Positions 16,632-24,136 are shown, counted from the stretch's first letter. The stretch is 38,605 bases of DNA from Rhodocyclaceae bacterium UBA2271 (GCA_002347405.1 DDXB01000041.1:82900-121504); one strand, 5' to 3'. The notes: generated by a model from the sequence alone, not told the origin. Numbers and translations are program-made.

Positions 16632-17243
16632 TTAGCGGGTCTGCTTGAGCGCCAGGCCCAGGCCCTGCAGGTAGGCGATGACGGCCTCGACTTCGGTTTT
16701 GCCTTCGACCGCCTGCGGCGCTTCGGCGATTTCCTGGTCGGTATAGGGCACGCCCACCTTGCGCAGCGCCGCCATCTTGGCGCCGATATTCGGCTCCTTG
16801 AGCGGACGATCCAGCCAGGCGTAGGCCGGCATGTTCGACTCGGGCACGACATCGCGCGGATTCAACAGATGGATCTTGTGCCACTGGTCGGAATAGCGGC
16901 CACCGACGCGGTGCAGGTCCGGACCGGTGCGCTTGGAACCCCACTGGAACGGATGATCATAGACAAACTCACCCGCCACCGAGTAGTGGCCGTAACGCTC
17001 GGTTTCCGCGCGGAAGGGACGAATCATCTGCGAGTGGCAGTTGTAGCAACCCTCGCGGATGTAGATGTCGCGTCCGGCCAGTTGCAAGGCAGGGTAAGGC
17101 TTGACAAGTTCGTTAACCGGTGTGGTCAGCGATTTCTGGAAGAACAGCGGCACGATCTCCACCAGACCGCCCCAGACCAGGATCAACGTGGTCAGAACGA
17201 TCATCAGGGTATTGCTGGATTCTATTTTCGCATGCGTCAACAT
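16632..17243 (-). CDS. ccoO: cbb3-type cytochrome c oxidase subunit II (monohaem)
   Basis: 203-aa membrane-anchored cytochrome c. TM at about 12-33 (LMIVLTTLILVWGGLVEIVPLF), the family segment GRDIYIREGCYNCHSQMIRPF with CxxCH haem site, then RTGPDLHRVGGRY and the distal Met in PESNMPAYAWL. It passes electrons from CcoP to CcoN. Start ATG 17243 has GGGAGA upstream. It lies 20 bp after the ccoN stop. Confidence 0.97.
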   Translation of the reverse strand: MLTHAKIESSNTLMIVLTTLILVWGGLVEIVPLFFQKSLTTPVNELVKPYPALQLAGRDIYIREGCYNCHSQMIRPFRAETERYGHYSVAGEFVYDHPFQWGSKRTGPDLHRVGGRYSDQWHKIHLLNPRDVVPESNMPAYAWLDRPLKEPNIGAKMAALRKVGVPYTDQEIAEAPQAVEGKTEVEAVIAYLQGLGLALKQTR

Positions 17244-17263
17244 GGTGATTGTCTCCCTTGCAA

Positions 17264-18694
17264 TCAGTGGGCGTGGGCGTGGGCGGGTGCGATGACGGGT
17301 GCGTCATCAACCGCGCGACCAGAGGCGATGGTCTTGTACATGTTGTATGCCATGAGGCACATGCCCGTGAGGAACAACACGCCGCCGACGACGCGAATCG
17401 TCCAGAACGGATAGGAGGCCTTGACGGATTCGACGAACGAATAAGTCAGCGTACCGTCCGCATTGGTGGCGCGCCACATCAGCCCCTGCATCACGCCGGA
17501 GATCCACAGCGCAGCGATATAGAGCACCGTGCCCAGCGTCGCCAGCCAGAAATGCACGTTGATCAGCTTGACCGAATACATCTCGGCCTTGCCGAACAGG
17601 CGCGGGATCAGGTAGTAGATCGAGCCGATGGTGATCATTGCCACCCAGCCGAGCGCACCGGAATGCACATGACCGACCGTCCAGTCCGTGTAATGCGACA
17701 GCGCATTGACCGTCTTGATCGACATCATCGGGCCTTCGAAGGTTGACATGCCGTAGAAGGACAGCGAAGTGATCAGGAACTTGAGGATCGGATCATCACG
17801 CAGCTTGTGCCAGGCGCCGGAGAGCGTCATGATGCCGTTGATCATGCCGCCCCAGGAGGGCGCCAGCAGGATCAGCGAGAACACCATGCCGATCGACTGC
17901 GTCCAGTCCGGCAACGCGGTGTAGTGCAGGTGGTGCGGGCCGGCCCACATGTAAGTGAAGATCAGCGCCCAAAAGTGCACCACTGACAGGCGGTAGGAAT
18001 AAATCGGGCGTTGGGCCTGCTTCGGCACGAAGTAGTACATCATGCCGAGGAAGGCGGCAGTCAGGAAGAAGCCCACTGCGTTATGGCCGTACCACCACTG
18101 GATCATTGCATCCTGCACGCCGGCATAGGCGGAGTAGGACTTGGTCAGGGTGACGGGGATCGCCGCACTGTTGAAGATGTGCAGCAAGGCAACGGCTATG
18201 ATGAAGGCGCCGTAGAACCAATTCGCCACATAAATGTGCGGAGTCTTGCGGGTGCCGATGGTGCCGAAGAACACGACGGCGTAGGCCACCCAGATCACGG
18301 TGATCAGGATATCGATCGGCCACTCGAGTTCGGCGTATTCCTTGCCACTGGTAATGCCCAGAGGCAACGTAATCGCCGCCAGCACGATGACGATCTGCCA
18401 ACCCCAGAATATGAAGGTGGCCAGACCGGGGGCAAACAGGGTGGTGTGGCAGGTACGCTGCACCACATAAAAGGAAGTGGCGAACAAGGCGCAACCACCG
18501 AATGCAAAAATCACCGCGTTGGTATGCAGCGGCCGCAGCCTGCCGTAGGACAGCCATTCGGCGGCGTTCAATTCCGGCCAGACCAGCTGGGCGGCGATGA
18601 TGACGCCCACCAGCATGCCGACGATGCCCCAGATAACGGTCATCACAGCGAACTGGCGCACGACTTTGTAGTTGTAAGTCGCTTGCGATTGCAT
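17264..18694 (-). CDS. ccoN: cbb3-type cytochrome c oxidase subunit I
   Basis: 476-aa catalytic haem-copper subunit with 12 TM helices. Haem/CuB histidines lie in LRPLHTNAVIFAFGG, WWYGHNAVGFFL, GPHHLHYTALPDW, VGHVHSGALGW and NVHFWLATLG. It reduces O2 to water with high affinity and pumps protons in the inner membrane. I use ATG 18694 (MQSQATYNYK), which has GGAGGTG upstream; the frame extends to GTG 18712, inside that Shine-Dalgarno. First gene of ccoNOQP, with a perfect FNR box at 18793-18806. Confidence 0.98.
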   Translation of the reverse strand: MQSQATYNYKVVRQFAVMTVIWGIVGMLVGVIIAAQLVWPELNAAEWLSYGRLRPLHTNAVIFAFGGCALFATSFYVVQRTCHTTLFAPGLATFIFWGWQIVIVLAAITLPLGITSGKEYAELEWPIDILITVIWVAYAVVFFGTIGTRKTPHIYVANWFYGAFIIAVALLHIFNSAAIPVTLTKSYSAYAGVQDAMIQWWYGHNAVGFFLTAAFLGMMYYFVPKQAQRPIYSYRLSVVHFWALIFTYMWAGPHHLHYTALPDWTQSIGMVFSLILLAPSWGGMINGIMTLSGAWHKLRDDPILKFLITSLSFYGMSTFEGPMMSIKTVNALSHYTDWTVGHVHSGALGWVAMITIGSIYYLIPRLFGKAEMYSVKLINVHFWLATLGTVLYIAALWISGVMQGLMWRATNADGTLTYSFVESVKASYPFWTIRVVGGVLFLTGMCLMAYNMYKTIASGRAVDDAPVIAPAHAHAH

Positions 18695-18758
18695 GATGGT
18701 GCTCACCTCCACAAAAATAACAAATTGCCGCCCGCTCCACAGCCCACCCGTGGAAGCC

Positions 18759-18806
18759 GGATTTGAGAATACTCGACCCTAAAACACGTATTTTGATTCA
18801 AATCAA
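18759..18806 (-). promoter_or_regulatory. Perfect FNR box and promoter of ccoNOQP
   Basis: TTGATTCAAATCAA at 18793-18806 matches the FNR consensus in both half-sites. On the minus strand, 21 nt later, is TATTCT (18771-18766), giving a start near 18759 with the box at about -40.5. This fits oxygen-limited activation of cbb3 oxidase, as in other proteobacteria. Confidence 0.8.
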
Positions 18807-18840
18807 CTTTGCTGGCTGATATGATAGCTTATGATGCCAT

Positions 18841-18867
18841 TAAAACCACTATTTTTAAGTGGTTTTA
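18841..18867. other. AT-rich perfect hairpin between sRNA terminator and ccoN promoter
   Basis: TAAAACCACT (18841-18850) and AGTGGTTTTA (18858-18867) pair over 10 bp with a 7-nt loop. It lies 3 bp beyond the T-tract of the predicted sRNA terminator and 34 bp from the ccoN FNR box. It lacks a T-tract of its own; it may be a backup terminator or insulator, or a protein-binding palindrome. Confidence 0.4.
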
Positions 18868-18870
18868 AGC

Positions 18871-18899
18871 AAAAAAAAGGGGTGCGCGACGCGCACCCC
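18871..18899 (-). terminator. Strong rho-independent terminator
   Basis: On the minus strand GGGGTGCGCG, a single-base loop position and CGCGCACCCC form a perfect 10-bp G/C-rich stem (18879-18899), followed by eight T (18878-18871). It ends any transcript from ccoIS and also the predicted small RNA starting at 18964. Confidence 0.9.
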
Positions 18900-18964
18900 C
18901 AACCCCAACAGAGAGACTAACCGATGAAACGAATCGTCCGTACTGCAGACCATCCGAAACAAAC
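18871..18964 (-). ncRNA. Predicted FNR-activated small RNA between ccoS and ccoN
   Basis: No protein gene explains this interval, yet it has a full transcription unit. The FNR box TTGATCTGTGTCAA is at 18999-19012; 22 nt later on the minus strand is TATAGT (18976-18971), five of six matches to the -10 consensus; the predicted start is G at 18964 (box at -41.5); a perfect terminator with T8 ends it at 18871. The RNA would be about 94 nt. A small 5' stem is possible (GUCUG with CGGAC, loop CAGUA). An unpaired CU-rich stretch (GUCUCUCUGUUGG, about 18909-18921) could pair with purine-rich ribosome-binding sites. It could also arise from processing of the ccoIS 3' UTR. FnrS (E. coli) and AniS (Neisseria) are precedents in regulation, not in sequence. 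Confidence 0.7.
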
Positions 18965-19012
18965 CAATAGACTATAGACCTTACGCGACGTACAGGCATT
19001 GATCTGTGTCAA
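18964..19012 (-). promoter_or_regulatory. FNR box and class II promoter of the predicted small RNA
   Basis: TTGATCTGTGTCAA at 18999-19012 starts 6 bp beyond the ccoS stop codon. TATAGT lies at 18976-18971, with 22 nt between. The 14-bp box is identical to the phaC/uspA box at 12907-12920. ccoN has its own nearer box, so this one is not needed for ccoNOQP. Confidence 0.72.
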
Positions 19013-19017
19013 CAGAT

Positions 19018-19209
19018 TCATGGGGCCGGCCTGGAATCCTCATCGGCTGGCGGTTTCTCGGCCTGGGGGCGGTCATCATCCATCAATACGCGGTAAGCCG
19101 GACCCTCCAGATCTTCCATTTGCCCGCTTTTCAGCGACCACCAGAAAATCACGCCGATCACAAAAACCAGCACCACCGAAAAAGGGATCAGGAGATATAA
19201 GCTTTCCAT
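19018..19209 (-). CDS. ccoS: cbb3 oxidase maturation protein CcoS
   Basis: 63-aa single-TM protein. MESLYLLIPFSVVLVFVIGVIFWWSLKSGQ is the standard CcoS opening, followed by FeD-type segment MEDLEGPAYRVLMDDD and a charged tail. It is needed for insertion of cofactors into CcoN. It lies 37 bp after ccoI. Its stop is followed at once by the FNR box of the predicted small RNA. Confidence 0.93.
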   Translation of the reverse strand: MESLYLLIPFSVVLVFVIGVIFWWSLKSGQMEDLEGPAYRVLMDDDRPQAEKPPADEDSRPAP

Positions 19210-19246
19210 CTGGATTCAGACCATTCCTGAATTGAGAAGTTGGCAG

Positions 19247-21691
19247 TTATTTTCTTTGCAGGCGTAGCGCATTTATTACCACCAGCAATGAACTGGCCGA
19301 CATGCCGATGCCGGCCATCCAGGGTGTAACCCAGCCCGCCATCGCCAGGGGAATCGCCGTGATGTTATAGGCGAAAGACCAACCCAGATTTTGGCGGATG
19401 ATCGACAACGCGCGCCGCGCCAACAGGGCGCCGCGGGCAAGCTGCGCCAGGTCGTCCGACAACAGTATCACGTCGGCCTGACCGCGGGCCAGTTCGGTGC
19501 CACCGCCCATGGCGATCGACACATGCGCCTGCGCCAGCACCGGCGCATCGTTCACGCCGTCGCCGACCATCGCCACGGTAGCCCCCCGTTCCTGCACATC
19601 GCGCAGCCAGGCATGCTTGCCTTCCGGCGTCATGCCGCCATGAAAGTCGTCGATGCCCAGTTCCGCCGCCACGGCCGCCACCGTCTCGGGCGCATCGCCA
19701 GACAGGATGGTCAATTTCAGCCCCTGCGCGCGCATCGCGGCAAGCGCCACCGCCACCCCCGGACGCAACACATCGGCGATGCGGAACCAAGCCAGCCAAC
19801 CGGTCGTGTCGCCCAGCGCCACCACGGTGTCGCCAGATTGGAGCCAGCCAGCCATCTCCTGTGGCAGTGGTTTGCCATGCAGCTCGGCGACGAATGCTGG
19901 CACACCAATTCTCAACTGGCGCGGGCCGTCCGCATGGTTCAGCCGCGCCTCGATACCCTGCCCCGTCAACGCTCTCAACCCGGTCACCGACGCCGTCTCG
20001 CCAGCGCCGACTTTCTCCAGCAAGGCGCGGCCGAGCGGATGTTCTGACGCCCCCTCGAGCGCGCGCACCAGTGCCGGGACTTCCGCTGGATTTGCCGCAG
20101 CGTCAAGTTGCAGCGCCACCACCGTCGGACGACCGACCGTCAGGGTGCCGGTCTTGTCGAAGATCCAATGGTTGGCGCGAGCCAGTGTTTCGATGGCATG
20201 ACCACGTGTGACCAGCACGCCTTCGCGCGCCAATGCACCGGTCGCCACGGTCAGCGCCGTCGGGGTGGCCAGCGAAAGCGCGCAGGGGCAACTCACCACC
20301 AGCACGGCGACAAATACCCAGAGTGCCTGGTCAGGCGTTGTGTTCAGCCAGTAAAGCCCGGTCGCCGTGGCCAGTACCAGCAACACCCAGACGAAATGAA
20401 AGGCAATGCGGTCGGCCAATTTCACCAGCGCCGGTTTTTCCGCGGCGGCCTGTTCCATCAGGCGGCGAATCGACGCCAGACGCGTCGCCTCGCCCACGCG
20501 CTGCAGACGCACCACCAGCGGACTTGACACATTCAGGCTGCCACCAATCACCGCATCGCCGATCTGCTTGGCGCGCGAACGGCTCTCGCCCGTCAGGAGC
20601 GACTCGTCGCTGCTGCTCGCGCCGTCGATCACCGCGCCGTCACCGGGAATCACCTCGCCCGGCCGCACCAGCACATAATCGCCCGCGGCGAGATCGACCA
20701 CCGCGACGCGCTCGCCGTCACGTTCCGGCCACAGTGGCAAGCGTTCGGCGAAGGCCGGCAAGGCGCGCGCCAGTTCTTCGACGCCGCGCGCCGCTTTCTG
20801 CCGCGCCATCATCTCCAGATAGCGCCCGGTCAGCAGGAAAAACACGAACATCGTCACCGAGTCGAAATACACCTCGCCCGTCGCCATCAGCGTCGCCCAG
20901 ACGCTGGCGGCAAAGGCGCTGCCGATGCCAAGCGCCACCGGCACATCCATGCCCACTCGCTTGAACCGCAAATCGCGCCAGGCATTGGCAAAGAAGGGAG
21001 CGGACGAATAGGCCATCACCGGCAGGGTAAGGAGCAAACTTGCCCAGCGCATCAACTGCTCGATATCCGCCGTCATGTCGCCGTCAGCGAAATACACCGG
21101 CAAGGCATACATCATCACCTGCATCATGCCAAAACCCGCGACGAACAACCGCCATTGGGCGGTACGGCGCTCCTTTTGCGCCAACTGCTCGGAGCGGGCG
21201 ATATCGTAGGGGTGAGCGCGATAGCCGATCGCCTGGATGGCCTCGAGCAGCGCCGACAACCTGGTGACCCGCTCGTCCCAGCGCACCCGGGCGCGGCGCG
21301 TGGCGTAATTGATGTCCACCGCGGTCACGCCCGGCTGACGGGCCAGATGCGCCTCGTTGAGCCAGACGCAGGCCGCGCAGGTAATGCCTTCGAGAATCAG
21401 CGCCGCCTCGCGTTCATGTTCACCCACCGGCCGGACAAAGTTCTTCTGCACCTCGGGATGGTCGAACAACCCCAGCTCCTGCAAGGCCTGCGGCATGGCC
21501 TCGCGCTGGCTTTCCGGCATGGTGTCGCGATGCCGGTAATAATCCGTCAGCTTGTTGGCAACGATCGCCTGCGCCACCGCCTGGCAGCCGCCACAACACA
21601 TCGGGTGCAGCGCATCGTCAATCTCGACATGCCAGTCGGCACCTGCCGGGAGCGGCAGGCCACAGTGGTAGCAACTGTCAGTCGTGGCCAA
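19247..21691 (-). CDS. ccoI: Cu(+)-exporting P1B-type ATPase for cbb3 assembly
   Basis: 814 aa. An N-terminal cysteine segment (CYHCGLPLP, MCCGGCQAV) and an HMA domain with ITCAACVW precede eight TM helices. CPC lies in VSCPCALSLATPTALT, the phosphorylated Asp in FDKTGTLTVG, the hinge in GDGVND. It exports Cu(I) for the CuB site of cbb3 oxidase. The frame starts at TTG 21691, directly after the stop of the upstream SDR gene; no ATG fits the conserved N terminus. The P-domain segment EKVGAGETASV (19991-20014) matches the short dispersed repeat, suggesting a small in-frame insertion. Confidence 0.95.
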   Translation of the reverse strand: MATTDSCYHCGLPLPAGADWHVEIDDALHPMCCGGCQAVAQAIVANKLTDYYRHRDTMPESQREAMPQALQELGLFDHPEVQKNFVRPVGEHEREAALILEGITCAACVWLNEAHLARQPGVTAVDINYATRRARVRWDERVTRLSALLEAIQAIGYRAHPYDIARSEQLAQKERRTAQWRLFVAGFGMMQVMMYALPVYFADGDMTADIEQLMRWASLLLTLPVMAYSSAPFFANAWRDLRFKRVGMDVPVALGIGSAFAASVWATLMATGEVYFDSVTMFVFFLLTGRYLEMMARQKAARGVEELARALPAFAERLPLWPERDGERVAVVDLAAGDYVLVRPGEVIPGDGAVIDGASSSDESLLTGESRSRAKQIGDAVIGGSLNVSSPLVVRLQRVGEATRLASIRRLMEQAAAEKPALVKLADRIAFHFVWVLLVLATATGLYWLNTTPDQALWVFVAVLVVSCPCALSLATPTALTVATGALAREGVLVTRGHAIETLARANHWIFDKTGTLTVGRPTVVALQLDAAANPAEVPALVRALEGASEHPLGRALLEKVGAGETASVTGLRALTGQGIEARLNHADGPRQLRIGVPAFVAELHGKPLPQEMAGWLQSGDTVVALGDTTGWLAWFRIADVLRPGVAVALAAMRAQGLKLTILSGDAPETVAAVAAELGIDDFHGGMTPEGKHAWLRDVQERGATVAMVGDGVNDAPVLAQAHVSIAMGGGTELARGQADVILLSDDLAQLARGALLARRALSIIRQNLGWSFAYNITAIPLAMAGWVTPWMAGIGMSASSLLVVINALRLQRK
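19991..20014. repeat. Short dispersed repeat inside ccoI
   Basis: Matches 6286-6309 (sirB2) and 22924-22947 (aldolase) at 23 of 24 bp. It encodes KVGAGETA, the same reading frame as in the aldolase (KVGAGGTA) and different from sirB2 (KSALAGRR). The flanking palindrome seen in the aldolase copy is missing. Confidence 0.55.
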
Positions 21692-22459
21692 TTATTTTGG
21701 CTGCATGCGGATGGCGCCATCGAGACGGATCACCTCGCCGTTAAGCATGGTGTTCTCGAAGATGTGCAGCGCCAGCGCGGCATACTCAGCCGGCTTGCCC
21801 AAGCGCGAGGGAAACGGCACCATCTTGCCCAGTGCCTCCTGCACCTCTGGTGGCATCCCCAGCAGCATCGGCGTCTCGAAAATGCCCGGCGCGATGGTCA
21901 TCACCCGGATGCCGTTGCGCGACAAATCGCGGGCGATCGGCAGGGTCATGCCGACAATGCCGGCTTTCGACGCGGCATACGCTACCTGCCCCAACTGGCC
22001 TTCGTACGCCGCCACCGACGCGGTACTGACGATCACGCCCCGCTCGCCCGCGGCGTTCGGCGCGTTGCGACACATGGCATCCGCCGCCAGGCGAATCATG
22101 TTGAAGGTGCCGACCAAGTTGATGTCGATAACGCGTTTGAAGGACGCCAGCGCGTGCGGCCCCTCCTTGCCGACGGTTTTTTCACCGATGACAATGCCGG
22201 CACAGCTCACCAGCCCGTGCACCGCACCGAACGCGGCGAGCGCCGCCGCCACACAGGCCTCCGCGCTCGCCTCATCGGCGACATTGGTTTCGATAAAGCG
22301 CGCGCCATCACCCAGTTCCGCCGCCAGCGCCGCGCCGTCGATCTTGTTCAGGTCGGCCAGCACGACCTTGCCGCCCCGTTCCGCCAGCAAACGCGCCGTG
22401 CCGGCGCCCAGGCCGGAAGCGCCGCCGGTGACGATAAAAACACTGTCCTTGATCTGCAT
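21692..22459 (-). CDS. SDR-family dehydrogenase, type II 3-hydroxyacyl-CoA dehydrogenase-like
   Basis: 255-aa short-chain dehydrogenase. NAD-binding TGGASGLG (about 10-17), D in VLADLN favouring NAD, SCAG, catalytic Ser in STASVAAYEGQ and YAASK. The opening MQIKDSVFIVTGGASGLGAG and PGIFETPMLLGMP resemble 3-hydroxyacyl-CoA (or 3-hydroxy-2-methylbutyryl-CoA) dehydrogenases of the HSD17B10 type, used in fatty or branched acyl-CoA oxidation. The start is ATG 22459 with GGGAGAG upstream; the frame runs on to 22585, overlapping the aldolase gene. 20 bp after the aldolase stop; ccoI follows with no gap. Confidence 0.85.
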   Translation of the reverse strand: MQIKDSVFIVTGGASGLGAGTARLLAERGGKVVLADLNKIDGAALAAELGDGARFIETNVADEASAEACVAAALAAFGAVHGLVSCAGIVIGEKTVGKEGPHALASFKRVIDINLVGTFNMIRLAADAMCRNAPNAAGERGVIVSTASVAAYEGQLGQVAYAASKAGIVGMTLPIARDLSRNGIRVMTIAPGIFETPMLLGMPPEVQEALGKMVPFPSRLGKPAEYAALALHIFENTMLNGEVIRLDGAIRMQPK

Positions 22460-22479
22460 AGAACGCTCTCCCGTGAAAA

Positions 22480-23136
22480 TTACTGCCGCCCGTAATCCTT
22501 GAACTTTTCGCTGACACGCGCCATTTCGTCGGCGGACAGCAACTTTGGCTGGCCGAGTTGCAGCACCCGCCAGTATTGCTCGCACAGCGCTTCGAATTCG
22601 ATCGCCAGCGCCAGCGCCTCCTTGAGGTCACCGCCAAACACCACCATGCCGTGATGCGCCATCAGACAGGCGCGACGATCCTGCAGGGCGATGAGCAGCG
22701 CATCCGAAAGGGCCTGGCTACCGAAAGTGGCGTAAGCGGCGCAGCGCACGGTAGCGCCGCCGAAACGGGCGATCATGTAATGGAACGGCGGGATTTCGAA
22801 TTGCTGGCAAGCCAGCGCGGTGGCGAACGGCGAATGAGCATGGATGATCGCTCCCGCCTCGGACCGGGCGGCATAGATGTCGTGATGGAAACGCCATTCC
22901 GAAGAGGGCTTGCGGGTTCCTTGCGCCGTCCCGCCAGCGCCGACTTTTAACGGCGCTCCACCAATGCCGACTTTCACCATGTCTTCGGGCACGCATTCGT
23001 CGTAAGCCATGCCGGTGGGCGTGATGATGAAACTGTCCGCGCAGCGTGCGCTGACATTTCCGGCCGCGCCGCGGTTGATGCCGACCGTATTCATCGCTTG
23101 CGCGGTGGCAAGCACGGCGGCAGCCAGATCGCTCAT
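22480..23136 (-). CDS. Class II aldolase/adducin-family protein, probable 5-deoxy-pentulose-phosphate aldolase
   Basis: 218 aa, FucA/Ald2-like. RGAAGNVSAR (phosphate binding), ITPTGMAYDECVPEDMV, RKPSSEWRFHHDIY, Zn ligands in IIHAHSPFATALA and MAHHGMVVFG. The ATG overlaps the mtnA TGA (23133-23136), so the two are coupled. In the described DHAP shunt, MtnA makes methylthioribulose-1-phosphate and such an aldolase splits it to DHAP and an aldehyde. A MtnB dehydratase is the main alternative, but no mtnC or mtnD is near. The segment APLKVGAGGTAQG (22923-22956) looks like an insertion next to VKVGIGG. Confidence 0.82.
   Translation of the reverse strand: MSDLAAAVLATAQAMNTVGINRGAAGNVSARCADSFIITPTGMAYDECVPEDMVKVGIGGAPLKVGAGGTAQGTRKPSSEWRFHHDIYAARSEAGAIIHAHSPFATALACQQFEIPPFHYMIARFGGATVRCAAYATFGSQALSDALLIALQDRRACLMAHHGMVVFGGDLKEALALAIEFEALCEQYWRVLQLGQPKLLSADEMARVSEKFKDYGRQ
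22923..22956. repeat. Short dispersed repeat inside the class II aldolase gene
   Basis: 22923-22948 is identical over 26 bp to 6285-6310 in sirB2. GCGCCGT (22923-22929) and ACGGCGC (22950-22956) are perfect inverted repeats, so the unit can fold as a hairpin. It is read as KVGAGGTA here. Confidence 0.7.
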
Positions 23137-24131
23137 GGCTTGACGCTCGCCAGTTGTGCGGCAGGGACAATGCCATGCTCGGTGATGATGCCGGCAATCA
23201 GATTCGCCGAGGTGACATCGAAGGCCGGATTGGCAAACGCCATCGAGCCGACCCCGACCTCCGCCGCGGCGCGCTCTTCAATCGGAATGTGCGCCCCGTC
23301 CGGACAGGCAAAGTCGATGGTCGAGACCGGCGCGGCAACATAGAACGGCACGCCATGCGCCTTTGCAGCCAGCGCCTTGAGGTAGGTGCCGACCTTGTTG
23401 GCGGTATCGCCATTGGCGGCAATCCGGTCGGCGCCCACGATCACGCAATCGACCCGGCCCTGCATCATCAAGAGGCCGGCGGCATTGTCGACCATGAAGG
23501 TGTGCGGCACGCCGGCCTGCCCGAGTTCCCAAGCGGTGAGCAGCCCCTGGTTGCGCGGGCGGGTCTCAGAAACCCAGACATGCACAGTCAGGCCAGCCGC
23601 CTGCGCCGCATAGATCGGGGCAAGCGCCGTGCCGTGGGCGACTGTCGCCAGCCAGCCGGCATTGCAGTGGGTCATCACTTCGATGCGACCTTTTTGTGCC
23701 GCGATGGGTTTGAGGATTTCCACACCGTGACGGCCGATGGCGGCGTTGGCTGCTTCATCCTCGCGCGCGATGGCGCGCGCTTCTTGCCAGGCCAACTCGC
23801 GCCGCGCATTGGCATCCGAGGCCAGCGCTGACTTGCTTAACACGCGCGCCATGCGCTCCAGCGCCCAGTTCAGGTTGACGGCGGTAGGCCGTGTGGCGGC
23901 CAGCGTCCCGATAATGACATCGAGTGCCAGACCTTCCTCGAGGCCAAGCGCCACGCCGTAGGCAGCTGTCGCACCGATCAACGGCGCGCCGCGCACCTGC
24001 ATGGCGCGGATCGCGTGGGCGGCATCGGCCAGTGTTTTGAGAGGGACAAAGACTGTCTCTTGCGGCAGCCGGGTCTGGTCAAGGATGACAACCGCGCCGT
24101 TATTCTCGACGATAGTGCGCGGCGAATTCAC
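23133..24131 (-). CDS. mtnA: S-methyl-5-thioribose-1-phosphate isomerase
   Basis: 332 aa. Family motifs: MQVRGAPLIGATAAYGVALG, LNWALERM, THCNAGWLATV, AAGLTVHVWVSETRP, IVGADRIAANGDTANKVGTY and PVSTIDF. It isomerises MTR-1-P to MTRu-1-P in methylthioadenosine salvage. I start at GTG 24131 (VNSPRTIVEN); the frame extends to 24209, but those codons lie in dispersed repeat copy B. An AAGG in the repeat, 7 nt before the GTG, is the only visible Shine-Dalgarno. The part SKSALASDANARREL (about 23815-23840) is longer than usual and echoes the short repeat. It is coupled to the aldolase by ATGA. Confidence 0.93.
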   Translation of the reverse strand: MNSPRTIVENNGAVVILDQTRLPQETVFVPLKTLADAAHAIRAMQVRGAPLIGATAAYGVALGLEEGLALDVIIGTLAATRPTAVNLNWALERMARVLSKSALASDANARRELAWQEARAIAREDEAANAAIGRHGVEILKPIAAQKGRIEVMTHCNAGWLATVAHGTALAPIYAAQAAGLTVHVWVSETRPRNQGLLTAWELGQAGVPHTFMVDNAAGLLMMQGRVDCVIVGADRIAANGDTANKVGTYLKALAAKAHGVPFYVAAPVSTIDFACPDGAHIPIEERAAAEVGVGSMAFANPAFDVTSANLIAGIITEHGIVPAAQLASVKP

Positions 24132-24136
24132 AATCC

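Noticed and set aside
18924..18977. 17-codon plus-strand ORF (MKRIVRTADHPKQTNRL) with an AGAGAG before it
   Set aside because: It lies antisense to the predicted sRNA, has no promoter on the plus strand and no recognisable peptide. The purine run is the complement of the CU-rich RNA segment.
23815..23840. Copy of the short repeat in mtnA (KSALA)
   Set aside because: About 13 of 14 bp match in the core only, without the flanks; kept as a remark in mtnA but not claimed as a copy.
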